This document shows, piece after piece, positions 1-8,814 of a DNA stretch of 64,000 bases. The translations under genes and the position numbers were made by a program. The DNA lies in the NCBI GenBank assembly GCA_024687745.1, contig JAILEM010000136.1, positions 18,328 to 82,327 on the forward strand. Direction: 5' to 3'. This DNA is from Lachnospiraceae bacterium. GTDB taxonomy: Bacteria; Bacillota; Clostridia; Lachnospirales; Lachnospiraceae. The notes under the pieces were generated by a model, which did not search any database, had not been told where the DNA came from, and was given only the letters and a program-made list of their open reading frames with translations. Every line of letters starts with the position of its first letter. Position 1 is the stretch's first letter.

Positions 1-1046
1 TGCAGGCAGCCGTTGATGCCACAAATAAGATAAAGAAGCAGGAGGGAAGAGGAGAATCACAGATCGCCCTTTCCTATACCTTAGGTGATGCCTATACCTT
101 AGAGTACTGGGCAGATACAGCAAAGAAGATCGAGGAGATGGGTGCCGATTCCATCTGTATCAAGGATATGGCGGGACTTCTTGTTCCCTATAAGGCTGCA
201 GAGCTTGTTAAGACACTTAAGGAGAATACAAAGCTTCCTATCCAGCTGCATACACATTATACATCCGGTGTTGCTTCGATGACCTATCTTAAGGCTGTTG
301 AAGCAGGTGTTGATGTTATCGACTGTGCAATGTCACCTCTTGCGCTCGGGACATCACAGCCCGCTACAGAGGTTATGGTCGAGGCATTCAGGGGTACACC
401 TTACGATACGGGTTATGATCAGAATCTGCTCGCTGAGATAGCAGATTACTTCAGACCTTACAGAGAAGAGTGTCTTGCAAACGGACTGCTCAATCCCAAG
501 GTGCTCGGTGTCAATATCAAGACCCTGTTATATCAGGTTCCCGGCGGAATGTTATCAAACATGGTATCCCAGCTTAAGGAACAGAATGCAGAGGATAAAT
601 ATAATGAAGTTCTTGAAGAGATCCCCCGCGTACGTAAGGACTGCGGTGAGCCTCCTCTTGTCACTCCTTCATCACAGATCGTCGGAACCCAGGCGGTTCT
701 CAATGTTCTTATGGGCGAGAGATACAAGATGGCTACAGGAGAGTTCAAGGATCTTCTGCGCGGTAAGTACGGTCAGACCGTTAAGCCCATGAATCAGGAG
801 GTTATCGACAAGGTTATCCCCGGAGAGGAAAGATTTACCTCACGTTCTGCAGATGCCGCAGGTCTTACAAATGAGATGGATAAGCTCGAATCAGAGATGA
901 AGCAGTATAAACAGCAGGATGAGGACGTTCTTTCATATGCACTTTTCCCTCAGGTTGCAACCGAATTCTTCAAATATCGTGAAGCACAGCAGACAGGTGT
1001 GGATGCGACAAAGGCGGATACCGCAAACGGTGCTTATCCCGTATAA
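1..1046 (+). CDS. Oxaloacetate decarboxylase alpha / pyruvate carboxylase carboxyltransferase subunit (5' partial)
   Basis: The gene enters from the left edge; the frame is open from base 3, so the ATG at 138 is internal. The visible part starts in the carboxyltransferase TIM barrel, with GADSICIKDMAGLL and the metal-binding histidines of LHTHYTSG, followed by the conserved PGGMLSNM segment. This family moves a carboxyl group between biotin and pyruvate/oxaloacetate. The C-terminus ends in an Ala/Thr-rich tail and lacks a biotinyl domain with an A-M-K-M signature, so biotin must be carried by a separate protein. This is the split arrangement seen in Na+-pumping decarboxylases and two-subunit carboxylases. 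Which reaction it serves cannot be decided because the upstream neighbours lie outside the window. Confidence 0.85.
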   Translation, partial: QAAVDATNKIKKQEGRGESQIALSYTLGDAYTLEYWADTAKKIEEMGADSICIKDMAGLLVPYKAAELVKTLKENTKLPIQLHTHYTSGVASMTYLKAVEAGVDVIDCAMSPLALGTSQPATEVMVEAFRGTPYDTGYDQNLLAEIADYFRPYREECLANGLLNPKVLGVNIKTLLYQVPGGMLSNMVSQLKEQNAEDKYNEVLEEIPRVRKDCGEPPLVTPSSQIVGTQAVLNVLMGERYKMATGEFKDLLRGKYGQTVKPMNQEVIDKVIPGEERFTSRSADAAGLTNEMDKLESEMKQYKQQDEDVLSYALFPQVATEFFKYREAQQTGVDATKADTANGAYPV

Positions 1047-1145
1047 GCCTTAAAGGTAAGAACAGATAAGGATTAAACAGAGGTCAAAGGACCATTGGTA
1101 AACAAGACAACGGTATGATTAAACTATATGCAGAGGTGGTTATAG

Positions 1146-1703
1146 ATGGCTAGAAAAGAACAGATCACAAAGGAAGTGATCATAGAAGGTGCATTTGATC
1201 TTTTGCGTAAGCAGGGGATCGAGATGGTAACTGCAAGAAAACTCGCATCTCATATAGGCTGTTCAACGCAGCCGATCTTCAGGGTTTATGAGAATATGGA
1301 TGCTTTGAATGAAGAATTATTTGAAAAGGCCAGGAACTATTACGAAGAGTTCTACATCAATTTCAAAAAAGAGAGTGCCATACCTTTTGTTGACCTGGGG
1401 ATGAGCTATATAAGATTTGCCAGGGAAGAGATAAACATATTCAAGCTATTGTTTATGACACAGCATAACAGTGATAATACCATGTATGATCTTATCAACG
1501 GAAAGGATAAGGGCTTCGTCATCAAGGAGTTAAAAAGGGTCCACAACCTGAATATGGATAAGGCAAGCTCCCTGTTCATGAAGATATTCATCTTCATACA
1601 CGGAATGGCCTGTATGTCTACCAACGGTGAATTTGATCTTACAAGAGATGAGGTCACCAAGATGCTTTCCGAGGTGATAAACAATTTTATAAAAAATCAG
1701 TAG
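1146..1703 (+). CDS. TetR/AcrR family transcriptional regulator
   Basis: A 185-aa protein with an N-terminal TetR-type helix-turn-helix. Residues 8-55 contain TKEVIIEGAFDLL and TARKLASHIGCSTQPIFRVY, the recognition-helix pattern of the family. The rest is an alpha-helical ligand/dimer domain with no recognisable specificity, resembling the WHG-type C-terminal domain. The ATG at 1146 has a good GAGGTGG ribosome binding site 6 nt upstream. The gene stands alone, with about 100 nt before it and a strong terminator after it, so it is probably a single-gene unit. Its target and inducer cannot be read from the sequence. Confidence 0.8.
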   Translation: MARKEQITKEVIIEGAFDLLRKQGIEMVTARKLASHIGCSTQPIFRVYENMDALNEELFEKARNYYEEFYINFKKESAIPFVDLGMSYIRFAREEINIFKLLFMTQHNSDNTMYDLINGKDKGFVIKELKRVHNLNMDKASSLFMKIFIFIHGMACMSTNGEFDLTRDEVTKMLSEVINNFIKNQ

Positions 1704-1709
1704 ATCGGA

Positions 1710-1738
1710 GATGGTGTTCGAAACGAACACCATCTTTT
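1710..1738 (+). terminator. Rho-independent terminator after the TetR gene
   Basis: A perfect 11-bp stem (GATGGTGTTCG / CGAACACCATC) with an AAA loop, followed by TTTT. It lies 6 nt after the stop codon and separates the regulator from the next operon. Confidence 0.9.
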
Positions 1739-1800
1739 ACGATTAAGGCCATAGGATATCAAAGAGCAGGAGAAAATATAATGGATCGGGAGAAGGTTTT

Positions 1801-3024
1801 ATGAAGGTCTGTGTTGTGGGCGGCGGTCCGGCCGGAATGATGGCTGCGATAATGGCCGGAAGAAACGGACACAGGGTAACCGTCATCGAAAAGAATGAAA
1901 AGCTCGGTAAAAAGCTATATATAACAGGGAAGGGCAGATGCAACCTTACAAATGACTGTGACAAAGACACATTTTTTGACAACGTGATCTCCAATCCCAG
2001 GTTTTTGTACAGCGCATACAGCTTTATGGATACTAAGAAGCTGGAGGCTTTTTTTGAAGAGCTTGGTTTAAAGCTAAAGGTCGAGAGAGGAAACAGGGTA
2101 TTTCCGGCATCAGATCACTCCTCTGATGTAACAGGAGCCTTAAAAAGAGAGATGGACAGACTTGGGATAACTGTCATCTACAATACCAGAGTAAGAAATC
2201 TGGTGCTTGACAATACTGAATTTACGGGCATAATTACCGATAAAGGGGAAGAGATATCCGCAGAAGGACTTATCCTGTGTGTCGGAGGCTCTTCGTATCA
2301 AAGCACGGGATCTAACGGAGAAAGTCTTATATTTTCGGAAATGCTCGGACTTAAGCATGTAAAACCCGAACCCTCCCTTGTGCCCCTTGTTACCAAAGAG
2401 AGATTTGTAAAAGATTTACAGGGACTTGCCTTAAAGAACATAAAGATATCGGTTTACAGAGATAAAAAAAAGATATTTGAGGATCAGGGAGAGCTTCTTT
2501 TTACACATTTCGGAGTAAGCGGTCCTCTTATACTCAGTGCGAGCTGTCATCTTAAGGAGGAGGATTACAAAAAGGACATAAGACTGGTCCTTGATCTTAA
2601 ACCTGCGCTTGATGAAAAGAAGCTGGATGAGAGAATATTGAGCGATCTATCAAAATACAGGAACAAGCAGTTTGGGAATTCCTTAAAAGATCTGCTTCCG
2701 TCTTCCATGATACCTGTCTTTGTGGATCTTTCGGGTATAGATCCCCAAAAAAAGGTAAACAGTATCACAAAATGTGAAAGAGAGAAGCTTTTAAGGCTTT
2801 TTAAAGGCTTTGAACTTAAGATCACGGGAAACAGGGGATTTGATGAGGCAATAATCACAAGAGGCGGGATAAGTACAAAGGAAATAGATCCCGGTTCGAT
2901 GAGACTGAAAAAGTATGAGAATATATATGCGGCAGGGGAAATGATAGATCTGGATGCCTATACCGGAGGCTTCAACCTTCAGATAGCATGGTCTACCGGA
3001 GCACTTGCCGGGAACAGCATATAG
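1801..3024 (+). CDS. HI0933/BaiN-family FAD-dependent oxidoreductase
   Basis: A 407-aa flavoprotein of the HI0933 (YhiN/BaiN) family. It starts with a Rossmann dinucleotide motif, VVGGGPAGMMAA, followed by the family signature GKKLYITGKGRCNLTND. The C-terminal FAD contact TRGGIS and YTGGFNLQIAWSTGALAG are also present. Members are probable NAD(P)H-linked reductases; BaiN of Clostridium is linked to bile-acid intermediates, but most members have no proven substrate and none is claimed here. GGGAGAAGG precedes the ATG. It appears to be the first gene of a unit continuing into cmk, ispH and rpsA. Confidence 0.88.
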   Translation: MKVCVVGGGPAGMMAAIMAGRNGHRVTVIEKNEKLGKKLYITGKGRCNLTNDCDKDTFFDNVISNPRFLYSAYSFMDTKKLEAFFEELGLKLKVERGNRVFPASDHSSDVTGALKREMDRLGITVIYNTRVRNLVLDNTEFTGIITDKGEEISAEGLILCVGGSSYQSTGSNGESLIFSEMLGLKHVKPEPSLVPLVTKERFVKDLQGLALKNIKISVYRDKKKIFEDQGELLFTHFGVSGPLILSASCHLKEEDYKKDIRLVLDLKPALDEKKLDERILSDLSKYRNKQFGNSLKDLLPSSMIPVFVDLSGIDPQKKVNSITKCEREKLLRLFKGFELKITGNRGFDEAIITRGGISTKEIDPGSMRLKKYENIYAAGEMIDLDAYTGGFNLQIAWSTGALAGNSI

Positions 3025-3061
3025 TTAACAGTTAAGGGTGAAGAAGAGAAAGGAAAAGATC

Positions 3062-3739
3062 ATGAATGAAAGTATTACGGCAATAGCGATCGACGGACCC
3101 GCAGGTGCGGGAAAGAGTACGATAGCCAGGGCAGTTGCAAAAAAAATGGGATATATCTATGTGGATACGGGAGCCATGTACAGAGCCATGGCACTCTATC
3201 TTATAAGAGAGAAAATAAGCCCCGACGATAGGGAAAAAATAGAGAAGGCCTGTGATAATGCCGTTATTTCGATCGACCATATAAACGGCGAACAGGTAGT
3301 GCTTCTTGGTGAAGAAAATGTAAACGGCCTTATAAGGACGGAGGAAGTGAGCAGTATGGCTTCAAAGAGCTCGGCCAATGAAAGAGTCAGGGCAAAGCTT
3401 GTCGCACTTCAGCAGGAGCTTGCGGCAAAGAGAAGTGTCGTGATGGATGGAAGGGATATAGGGACAAAGGTTTTGCCAAATGCTGCAGTCAAGATATTTC
3501 TTACAGCAGATGCTGATGTAAGGGCAAAGAGAAGATATGATGAGCTTACATCAAAAGGAGTATCCTGTGATCTTAATGAGATAAAAAAGGATATCACGGA
3601 AAGGGATCATCAGGATATGACAAGGGCTATATCTCCGCTTAAAAAGGCCGATGATGCAATACTTGTCGATACTTCGGCAATGACCATAGAAGAGGTGACA
3701 GAGAGGATACTTTCTATTATAAACAGTAAATCAGTATAA
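3062..3739 (+). CDS. cmk: Cytidylate kinase
   Basis: A 225-aa (d)CMP kinase that phosphorylates CMP/dCMP with ATP. The P-loop GPAGAGKST is at residues 10-18. DTGAMYRAM and the nucleotide-binding DGRDIGTKVLPNA segment are all present, and the length is typical. The frame could begin at a GTG at 3038, but the ATG at 3062 is preceded by AGAAAGGAAAAG and gives the usual short N-terminus, so it was chosen. Gene order cmk-ispH-rpsA is a common clostridial arrangement. Confidence 0.95.
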   Translation: MNESITAIAIDGPAGAGKSTIARAVAKKMGYIYVDTGAMYRAMALYLIREKISPDDREKIEKACDNAVISIDHINGEQVVLLGEENVNGLIRTEEVSSMASKSSANERVRAKLVALQQELAAKRSVVMDGRDIGTKVLPNAAVKIFLTADADVRAKRRYDELTSKGVSCDLNEIKKDITERDHQDMTRAISPLKKADDAILVDTSAMTIEEVTERILSIINSKSV

Positions 3740-3757
3740 TAACTTATGTGAGGTTAA

Positions 3758-4633
3758 ATGATGGAGAAATATGCGACGTCTACGGGGGGGAGTGTATGTG
3801 TAGCTGATAAGGCCGGATTCTGCTTCGGAGTTGAAAGAGCTGTGAATACGGCTTATAAGACAGCGGAAAGGGGCGGAACTCTCTATACCTATGGCCCCAT
3901 AATCCATAACGAAGAGGTGACAAGGGATCTTTCCGGGAGGGGGATAAGCATAACCGAAGATATAGACTCCCTTAAGGATGAAGACGCTGTGATAATACTA
4001 AGGTCTCACGGAGTTAAAAGAAGCATTATAGAAAAGATCCGGGCCAGGGGATATGAGATCGTGGACACCACCTGTCCTTTTGTAAAAAAGATCCACAGGA
4101 TAGTAGATGAGGAAAGCGCAAAGGGATGCCGGATCGTTATAGTCGGAAACAAAAACCATCCGGAGGTCCAGGGGATAGAAGGATGGTGCAATAATGAACC
4201 TTTCATTATAGAAAAACCCGAGGATGCCGAAAAAATATGCTTTGGAGAGAATGAAAAGGTATGTGTTGTGGTTCAGACAACATTTAACCATGAAAAATTA
4301 AAAGATTTAGTTGATATTTTAAAAAAAAATTGCTATCATGTTAATGTTGTGAATACAATTTGCAATGCGACAGAAGAGCGACAAACCGAGGCGCGTAATT
4401 TAGCCGGGAAAATGGATGCTATGATCGTCGTTGGCGGTGCCAGGAGCTCCAATACACAGAAATTGTACGAGATCTGCAGGGAGGAATGTGAGGATTCTTT
4501 TCTTATCAGGACTTTTGCGGATCTTGAGATCATAAAGATCAAAGCAGGATCTGATATATGTATTACAGCCGGAGCATCTACCCCAAATAATATCATTGAG
4601 GAGGTTCTGAACTATGTCAGAATTAACTTTTGA
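3758..4633 (+). CDS. ispH: 4-hydroxy-3-methylbut-2-enyl diphosphate reductase
   Basis: The last enzyme of the MEP isoprenoid pathway, converting HMBPP to IPP and DMAPP with a [4Fe-4S] cluster. The three cluster cysteines are visible in GFCFGVERAV, DTTCPFVKKIH and NTICNATEERQ. The family motifs HNEEV, RSHG, VQTTF and GARSSNT are also present. The start could be the ATG at 3758 or the adjacent ATG at 3761; GTGAGG fits the second slightly better. The 3' end overlaps rpsA by 20 nt. In many clostridia the two are fused into one IspH-S1 polypeptide; here they are separate but overlapping. The codon stretch 4290-4360 is unusually A/T rich and carries a promoter-like sequence. Confidence 0.95.
   Translation: MMEKYATSTGGSVCVADKAGFCFGVERAVNTAYKTAERGGTLYTYGPIIHNEEVTRDLSGRGISITEDIDSLKDEDAVIILRSHGVKRSIIEKIRARGYEIVDTTCPFVKKIHRIVDEESAKGCRIVIVGNKNHPEVQGIEGWCNNEPFIIEKPEDAEKICFGENEKVCVVVQTTFNHEKLKDLVDILKKNCYHVNVVNTICNATEERQTEARNLAGKMDAMIVVGGARSSNTQKLYEICREECEDSFLIRTFADLEIIKIKAGSDICITAGASTPNNIIEEVLNYVRINF
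4311..4339 (+). promoter_or_regulatory. Candidate sigma-A promoter inside ispH, driving rpsA
   Basis: TTGATA, 17 nt, then TATCAT preceded by TG (extended -10). Each hexamer matches the sigma-A consensus at 5 of 6 positions. It lies about 275 nt upstream of the rpsA start in an A/T-rich patch of the ispH coding sequence. This would let the ribosomal protein gene be expressed independently. It is a prediction from sequence only. Confidence 0.5.
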
Positions 4634-5855
4634 CCAACTCTTAGACCAGTCTTTTAAAACGATCCATAACGGAGAGGTAGTTGAAGGTACTGTCATTGAC
4701 GTTAAGCCGGATGAGATAGTCCTTAATATAGGATATAAGTCAGATGGAATAATTACAAGAGATGAGTATTCAAATACGCCGGGTATCGATCTGACTACTG
4801 CAGTTAAGGTGGGAGATACTATGGAAGCCAAGGTATTAAAGGTTAACGACGGTGAAGGTCAGGTTTCACTTACCTATAAGAGATTAGCACTTGACAAGGG
4901 TAATAAGAAGCTTGAGGAAGCCTTTAATAACCAGACCGTACTTAAGGCCAGGGTTACTGAAGTTTTAAACGGCGGAGTTTGTGTCAATGTAGAAGAATCA
5001 AGGGTATTTATACCCGCAAGTCTTGTATCCGATTCCTTTGAGAAGGATCTTACCAAGTTCCTTGATAAGGAGATAGAATTTGTCATTACCGAATTCAATC
5101 CAAGAAGAAGAAGGATAATCGGAGACCGTAAACAGCTTCTTGTTGCCGAAAAGGAAAAGAAACAGAAGGAGCTTTTGGAGCGTATCCATGAAGGTGATAC
5201 CGTAGAAGGTGTAGTTAAGAATGTCAAGGATTTCGGTGTATTTGTTGATCTTGGCGGAACTGACGGACTTCTTCACATTTCCGAAATATCCTGGGGCAGG
5301 GTTGAAAATCCCCAGAAGGTATTTAAGGTAGGCCAGGAGATCAAGGTTCTGGTTAAGGAGATCAATGAAAACAAGATCGCTTTAAGTCTTAAGTTTGACG
5401 GATCCAATCCCTGGGATAAGGCTATGGAGAAATATGCTCCCGGCAATATCGTAACAGGTAAGATCGCAAGAATGACGGATTTTGGTGCTTTTGTTGAGCT
5501 CGAGCCGGGTATCGATGCCCTTCTCCATGTTTCACAGATATCAAGAGAACATATCAACAAGCCTTCGGATGTATTGAATATCGGAGATGAGATCACTGCA
5601 AAGGTAGTTGATTTCAAACTTGAAGAGAAGAAGATATCCTTAAGCATCAAGGCAACACTTCCTCCCGAACCAAAGGCAGAGGAAGAGAAGGAAGAAAGTG
5701 ATGAGGATGTTGCTTCCGTTGATATAGAAGCAGTCGGAAAAGCTATGGAGGAAGAGGCCGCCAAGAAGGAGGCTATGGAAAGTGCAGCAGTTAATGAGGC
5801 TGCAGAGACTGATGCTGCAGATGATGCAGACGCGGAGGAATCAAAAGAAGAATAA
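4614..5855 (+). CDS. rpsA: 30S ribosomal protein S1-like RNA-binding protein, four S1 domains
   Basis: A 413-aa protein with four S1 OB-fold repeats, at roughly residues 18-86, 103-168, 190-258 and 275-344. The third and fourth show the classic VKNVKDFGVFVDLGG...GLLHISEIS and DFGAFVELEPGIDALLHVSQIS cores. S1 binds mRNA at the ribosome; Firmicute versions are shorter than the six-domain enterobacterial protein. The last 70 residues form a very acidic Glu/Ala/Asp tail. The ATG lies inside the 3' end of ispH behind GAGGAGG, which fixes the start. Internal promoter-like sequence in ispH suggests independent expression. Confidence 0.92.
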   Translation: MSELTFDQLLDQSFKTIHNGEVVEGTVIDVKPDEIVLNIGYKSDGIITRDEYSNTPGIDLTTAVKVGDTMEAKVLKVNDGEGQVSLTYKRLALDKGNKKLEEAFNNQTVLKARVTEVLNGGVCVNVEESRVFIPASLVSDSFEKDLTKFLDKEIEFVITEFNPRRRRIIGDRKQLLVAEKEKKQKELLERIHEGDTVEGVVKNVKDFGVFVDLGGTDGLLHISEISWGRVENPQKVFKVGQEIKVLVKEINENKIALSLKFDGSNPWDKAMEKYAPGNIVTGKIARMTDFGAFVELEPGIDALLHVSQISREHINKPSDVLNIGDEITAKVVDFKLEEKKISLSIKATLPPEPKAEEEKEESDEDVASVDIEAVGKAMEEEAAKKEAMESAAVNEAAETDAADDADAEESKEE

Positions 5856-5879
5856 AAAATAATATAGAGGTGACGTTTA

Positions 5880-6662
5880 ATGGCAGCTATGGATTATGAA
5901 ACATTCGAAGCTCAGGTTTTGAAAATGACAGGGATCGACCTTGTGGCTTATAAGGAAAAGCAGATGAAAAGGAGGATCGATACCCTTATTCGTAAGCATA
6001 ATTCTACGGGCTATGAGGATTTTCTCCAGAAGCTTAAGACAGATAAATCTCTCTTTGATGAATTTATCAATTATCTGACGATAAATGTATCTGAATTCTA
6101 CAGGAATCCAGAACAGTGGGCTCTGATGGACAAGGAGTTCCTTCCCGAGATGATAGGAAGATACGGTAAGAATCTTAAGGTATGGAGTGCTGCCTGTTCA
6201 ACCGGTGATGAGCCCTATTCGCTGGTAATGGCTTTGTCAAAGCATATTCCGATGAATCAGATAAAGATCACCGCAACAGACCTTGACAAGCAGGTCATAG
6301 CACAGGCAAAGAATGGTCTCTATGCAGCAAAGAGCCTTGCGGGAGTTCCGTCGGATCTTAAGAATAAATACTTTAAGCAGATAGGTTCCTCTTATCAGAT
6401 ATCCGATGAGATAAAATCAAGAGTAGAGTTTAAGGAGCATAATCTATTAAAGGATCCTTATCCTGACAGATGTAATTTCATAGTCTGCAGAAATGTTCTG
6501 ATATATTTTACCGATGAGGCAAAAGAAGAGATATATAAAAAGTTCTATAAATCACTGGTACCGGGCGGAGTTCTGTTTATCGGAAGTACCGAGCAGATCG
6601 TTAACCATAAGGCTTACGGTTTTGTAAGAAGGAATTCATTCTATTATCAGAAGCCCGTATGA
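5880..6662 (+). CDS. cheR: CheR-type chemotaxis protein methyltransferase
   Basis: A 260-aa SAM-dependent methyltransferase of the CheR family, which methylates glutamates on chemoreceptors. The N-terminal helical CheR_N domain covers about residues 5-65. The catalytic domain follows, with SAM-binding VWSAACSTGDEPYSLVMAL, ATDLDKQVIAQAKNG and CRNVLIYF. The start has a strong GAGGTGA site. It is downstream of rpsA rather than in a che operon; a flagellin gene at the end of the window shows the organism is motile. It could be read through from the rpsA transcript. A terminator overlaps its stop codon. Confidence 0.92.
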   Translation: MAAMDYETFEAQVLKMTGIDLVAYKEKQMKRRIDTLIRKHNSTGYEDFLQKLKTDKSLFDEFINYLTINVSEFYRNPEQWALMDKEFLPEMIGRYGKNLKVWSAACSTGDEPYSLVMALSKHIPMNQIKITATDLDKQVIAQAKNGLYAAKSLAGVPSDLKNKYFKQIGSSYQISDEIKSRVEFKEHNLLKDPYPDRCNFIVCRNVLIYFTDEAKEEIYKKFYKSLVPGGVLFIGSTEQIVNHKAYGFVRRNSFYYQKPV

Positions 6663-6690
6663 TCCTGACTCTTAAGGATCAGGATTTTTC
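6662..6690. terminator. Terminator between convergent cheR and YprB-type gene
   Basis: ATCCTGA (6662-6668) pairs with TCAGGAT (6679-6685) and is followed by a run of T. The hairpin begins in the cheR stop codon and contains the stop codon of the opposing gene. Confidence 0.75.
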
Positions 6691-7785
6691 AGTAAGATAT
6701 TTAAGAAGTGCAGGAATGTATGTTTCCTGTACTTCTTTTATTTTAAAAAGAGCTTCATCAAATATAACGTAATCGGGGGAGGATGTTAAGGATGACTTAA
6801 AGAGCGTACTCCCAAAGCCCTGTCCGAATACCGGGATGAAGGAGGCGGTTTTCTTTATGCAGCAGTTATCCTTTTTGGCTCTTTCCCTTCTTGAACGGTC
6901 CACACCCGAAGCCATGCTCTTCAATATAACCGTATCTTCAAGGGGTAGATAATAATAATCCCTGTAGTTATCAAAATAGTGTCTGAGCGTACATTCCTTT
7001 ACGGGTATCCTGACCGTCAGGGTATCATCTGAGAAGGAGATAAAAATATCCTCATTGAGTGATCTGAAATCTGAGGGAAGGGAGGCCTTTAAAACCGATT
7101 CTATAAGTATCTCTGTTCGTTTGTTACCATAAAGATCGCTGTATTCATTGATCCTGTAATTTTTAAAGGATATATCCGCTGAGGTAAGCTTTGTATATTT
7201 GAGGATGGGAAGGATGGAAAGCATCCCCTTAAGATCTTCAATGTTGTGGAAGAGAAGAGGTTTTAAAAGCTCTTCTGAGGGCTCTCTTACCATATCGTAA
7301 TAGACAGGGATCAGATCCCTTCCGGTATAGGGATCATCACTGTGTATACCAAGAAAATCCTCTACGTTACGCTGCTTAAGGGATGAGAGTCCAAGGAGCT
7401 TTCCAAAGGGCTTTATCAGGGTATATATATCTATGCTCCTAAAGCCCTTTAAGGGATTATCGTAGCCGTAAAGCTTAGCCTTGTGGTCTATATAGGGAAG
7501 ATCAAACCTTCCGCCGTTGTAATGGATAAGGGTATCAAAACCTTCCGAAAAGGAGAAAAAATCATCGAGAATAAAGTTTTCTTCCGAGGGCTTATCGGCA
7601 AACCATTGTAAGGTATGAAATTCATCATCACAAAAGAACCCTGCACCTATAAGGTAAAGGGTCGTCCTATCCCTTGAAAGACCGGTCGTCTCTATGTCAA
7701 CAAAGAGGATTTTACGGCGATCACCTAAGGAATCGATATCAAAATCGGGGATCATATTACTGTAAACGTTTTCATATTCATGCAT
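6679..7785 (-). CDS. YprB-type ribonuclease H-like (DEDD) exonuclease domain protein
   Basis: A 368-aa protein whose first 190 residues form a DEDD-type RNase H-like 3'-5' exonuclease fold. ILFVDIETTGLS supplies the first Asp/Glu pair, LIHYNGGRFDLPYI the second Asp, and HNIEDLKGM the last. This matches the YprB/COG3359 family of predicted exonucleases. The remainder has no recognisable domain. No nuclease substrate is known for the family. The upstream region lacks a Shine-Dalgarno sequence and a promoter -10 element ends 7 nt from the ATG, suggesting a nearly leaderless mRNA. The start could alternatively be the ATG at codon 11. Confidence 0.8.
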   Translation of the reverse strand: MHEYENVYSNMIPDFDIDSLGDRRKILFVDIETTGLSRDRTTLYLIGAGFFCDDEFHTLQWFADKPSEENFILDDFFSFSEGFDTLIHYNGGRFDLPYIDHKAKLYGYDNPLKGFRSIDIYTLIKPFGKLLGLSSLKQRNVEDFLGIHSDDPYTGRDLIPVYYDMVREPSEELLKPLLFHNIEDLKGMLSILPILKYTKLTSADISFKNYRINEYSDLYGNKRTEILIESVLKASLPSDFRSLNEDIFISFSDDTLTVRIPVKECTLRHYFDNYRDYYYLPLEDTVILKSMASGVDRSRRERAKKDNCCIKKTASFIPVFGQGFGSTLFKSSLTSSPDYVIFDEALFKIKEVQETYIPALLKYLTEKS

Positions 7786-7792
7786 ATTTAAA

Positions 7793-7821
7793 TCTATAAC
7801 ATTTTTTGGGGATAATGTAAA
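7793..7821 (-). promoter_or_regulatory. Sigma-A promoter for the YprB-type gene
   Basis: On the minus strand, TTTACA, 17 nt, TATAGA with a TGT extension before the -10. The predicted start of transcription falls within about 2 nt of the ATG at 7785. Confidence 0.55.
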
Positions 7822-7827
7822 TATTGT

Positions 7828-7855
7828 TTAAATTTTAACGAATATGGGTTATAAT
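7828..7855 (+). promoter_or_regulatory. Candidate sigma-A promoter for the CmpB-type gene
   Basis: A perfect TATAAT at 7850-7855 with a weak -35 (TTTAAA, 16-nt spacer). The ATG at 7863 is only 7 nt beyond the -10, so the transcript would start at or next to the initiation codon. Confidence 0.5.
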
Positions 7856-7862
7856 TTGTTTT

Positions 7863-8786
7863 ATGTGGGACGTGGCGTTTTTGGGAGTGACTTTTTACTA
7901 TATAGTCAGTTATTTTATATTGTTCAGTGTATTTGGATGGGCATGGGAGAGTGTGTACGTTTCGGTCAGTGAGAGACGTCTTGTTAACAGGGGATATGTT
8001 GCGGGACCGGTATGTACTATCTATGGATGCGGCGGTCTTGTCATGTATTTCTGCCTTAAATTATTTACAGGTAATTTTATTGCCCTCTTCATTGGCGGGA
8101 TGATACTCTGTTCTGTCCTTGAATACGTTACAGCTGTCGTAATGGAAGCCATATTCCATACAAGCTGGTGGGATTATACGGATAAAAAGTTCAACATAAA
8201 AGGCAGAATCTGTCTTGAGGCATCCCTTTTGTGGGGAGTTGCGGCAATATTTGAGTTTATGATCCTCGTTCCTCTCTGTGACAGATTTATCGGACTTTAT
8301 CCCGAAAACTACGGCAGAACAGCATATATAGTATGCCTGTTTTTATATATCATCGATTTCATTTTTTCCACCGTTGCGGCCGTGGATGTTGCAAAGCTCA
8401 TATTGAAGATGGAAAATATGCTTGATGAGTTTGTTGATACACTTAAGAGTTCGAGGATATATGCAACAGGTGAAGAGCTTATGATGCGTGTAAATACGAT
8501 CAGACAGAATATCATAAGCGCAAATTATATCAAGAGGTATTCAAGAAGGATAGAGATCGTTCAGGCAGTGTGGGCCGACAATCTAAGGCAGTTAAATATA
8601 CCGGAATCGGCTGCGGATGTTGCGGCAAGGCTCAGGGAAGCATTTGACAGGTTTCAGGATATTTCCAGGAAAGCACGTCTTAAACTCATGGAGAACCGTG
8701 TGATCAAAGCTTATCCCAAAATAAAATCACAGAAGAGATTCAGAGAATTACGCGATCAGACAGAATCTGACCGGAAAACAAATTAG
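7863..8786 (+). CDS. Putative ABC-transporter type IV (CmpB family) membrane protein
   Basis: A 307-aa protein of the family named putative ABC-transporter type IV. The N-terminal 190 residues hold about five membrane segments and the family-typical motifs FGWAWESVYVSV, NRGYVAGPVCTIYGCGG and SWWDYTDKKFNIKGRICLEAS. The C-terminal 110 residues are basic, helical and probably cytoplasmic. The family has no established transport substrate and no ABC ATPase lies nearby, so the name should be read cautiously. No Shine-Dalgarno sequence precedes the ATG. It is 28 nt upstream of rnfC and may be co-transcribed with it. Confidence 0.75.
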   Translation: MWDVAFLGVTFYYIVSYFILFSVFGWAWESVYVSVSERRLVNRGYVAGPVCTIYGCGGLVMYFCLKLFTGNFIALFIGGMILCSVLEYVTAVVMEAIFHTSWWDYTDKKFNIKGRICLEASLLWGVAAIFEFMILVPLCDRFIGLYPENYGRTAYIVCLFLYIIDFIFSTVAAVDVAKLILKMENMLDEFVDTLKSSRIYATGEELMMRVNTIRQNIISANYIKRYSRRIEIVQAVWADNLRQLNIPESAADVAARLREAFDRFQDISRKARLKLMENRVIKAYPKIKSQKRFRELRDQTESDRKTN

Positions 8787-8814
8787 TATATATAATAAAA
8801 GGAAGGTATCGTAT

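Noticed and set aside
1047..1145. Promoter for the TetR-type gene
   Set aside because: TTGGTA and TATGAT are present but only 13 nt apart, and other pairings give a poor -10; not firm enough to call.
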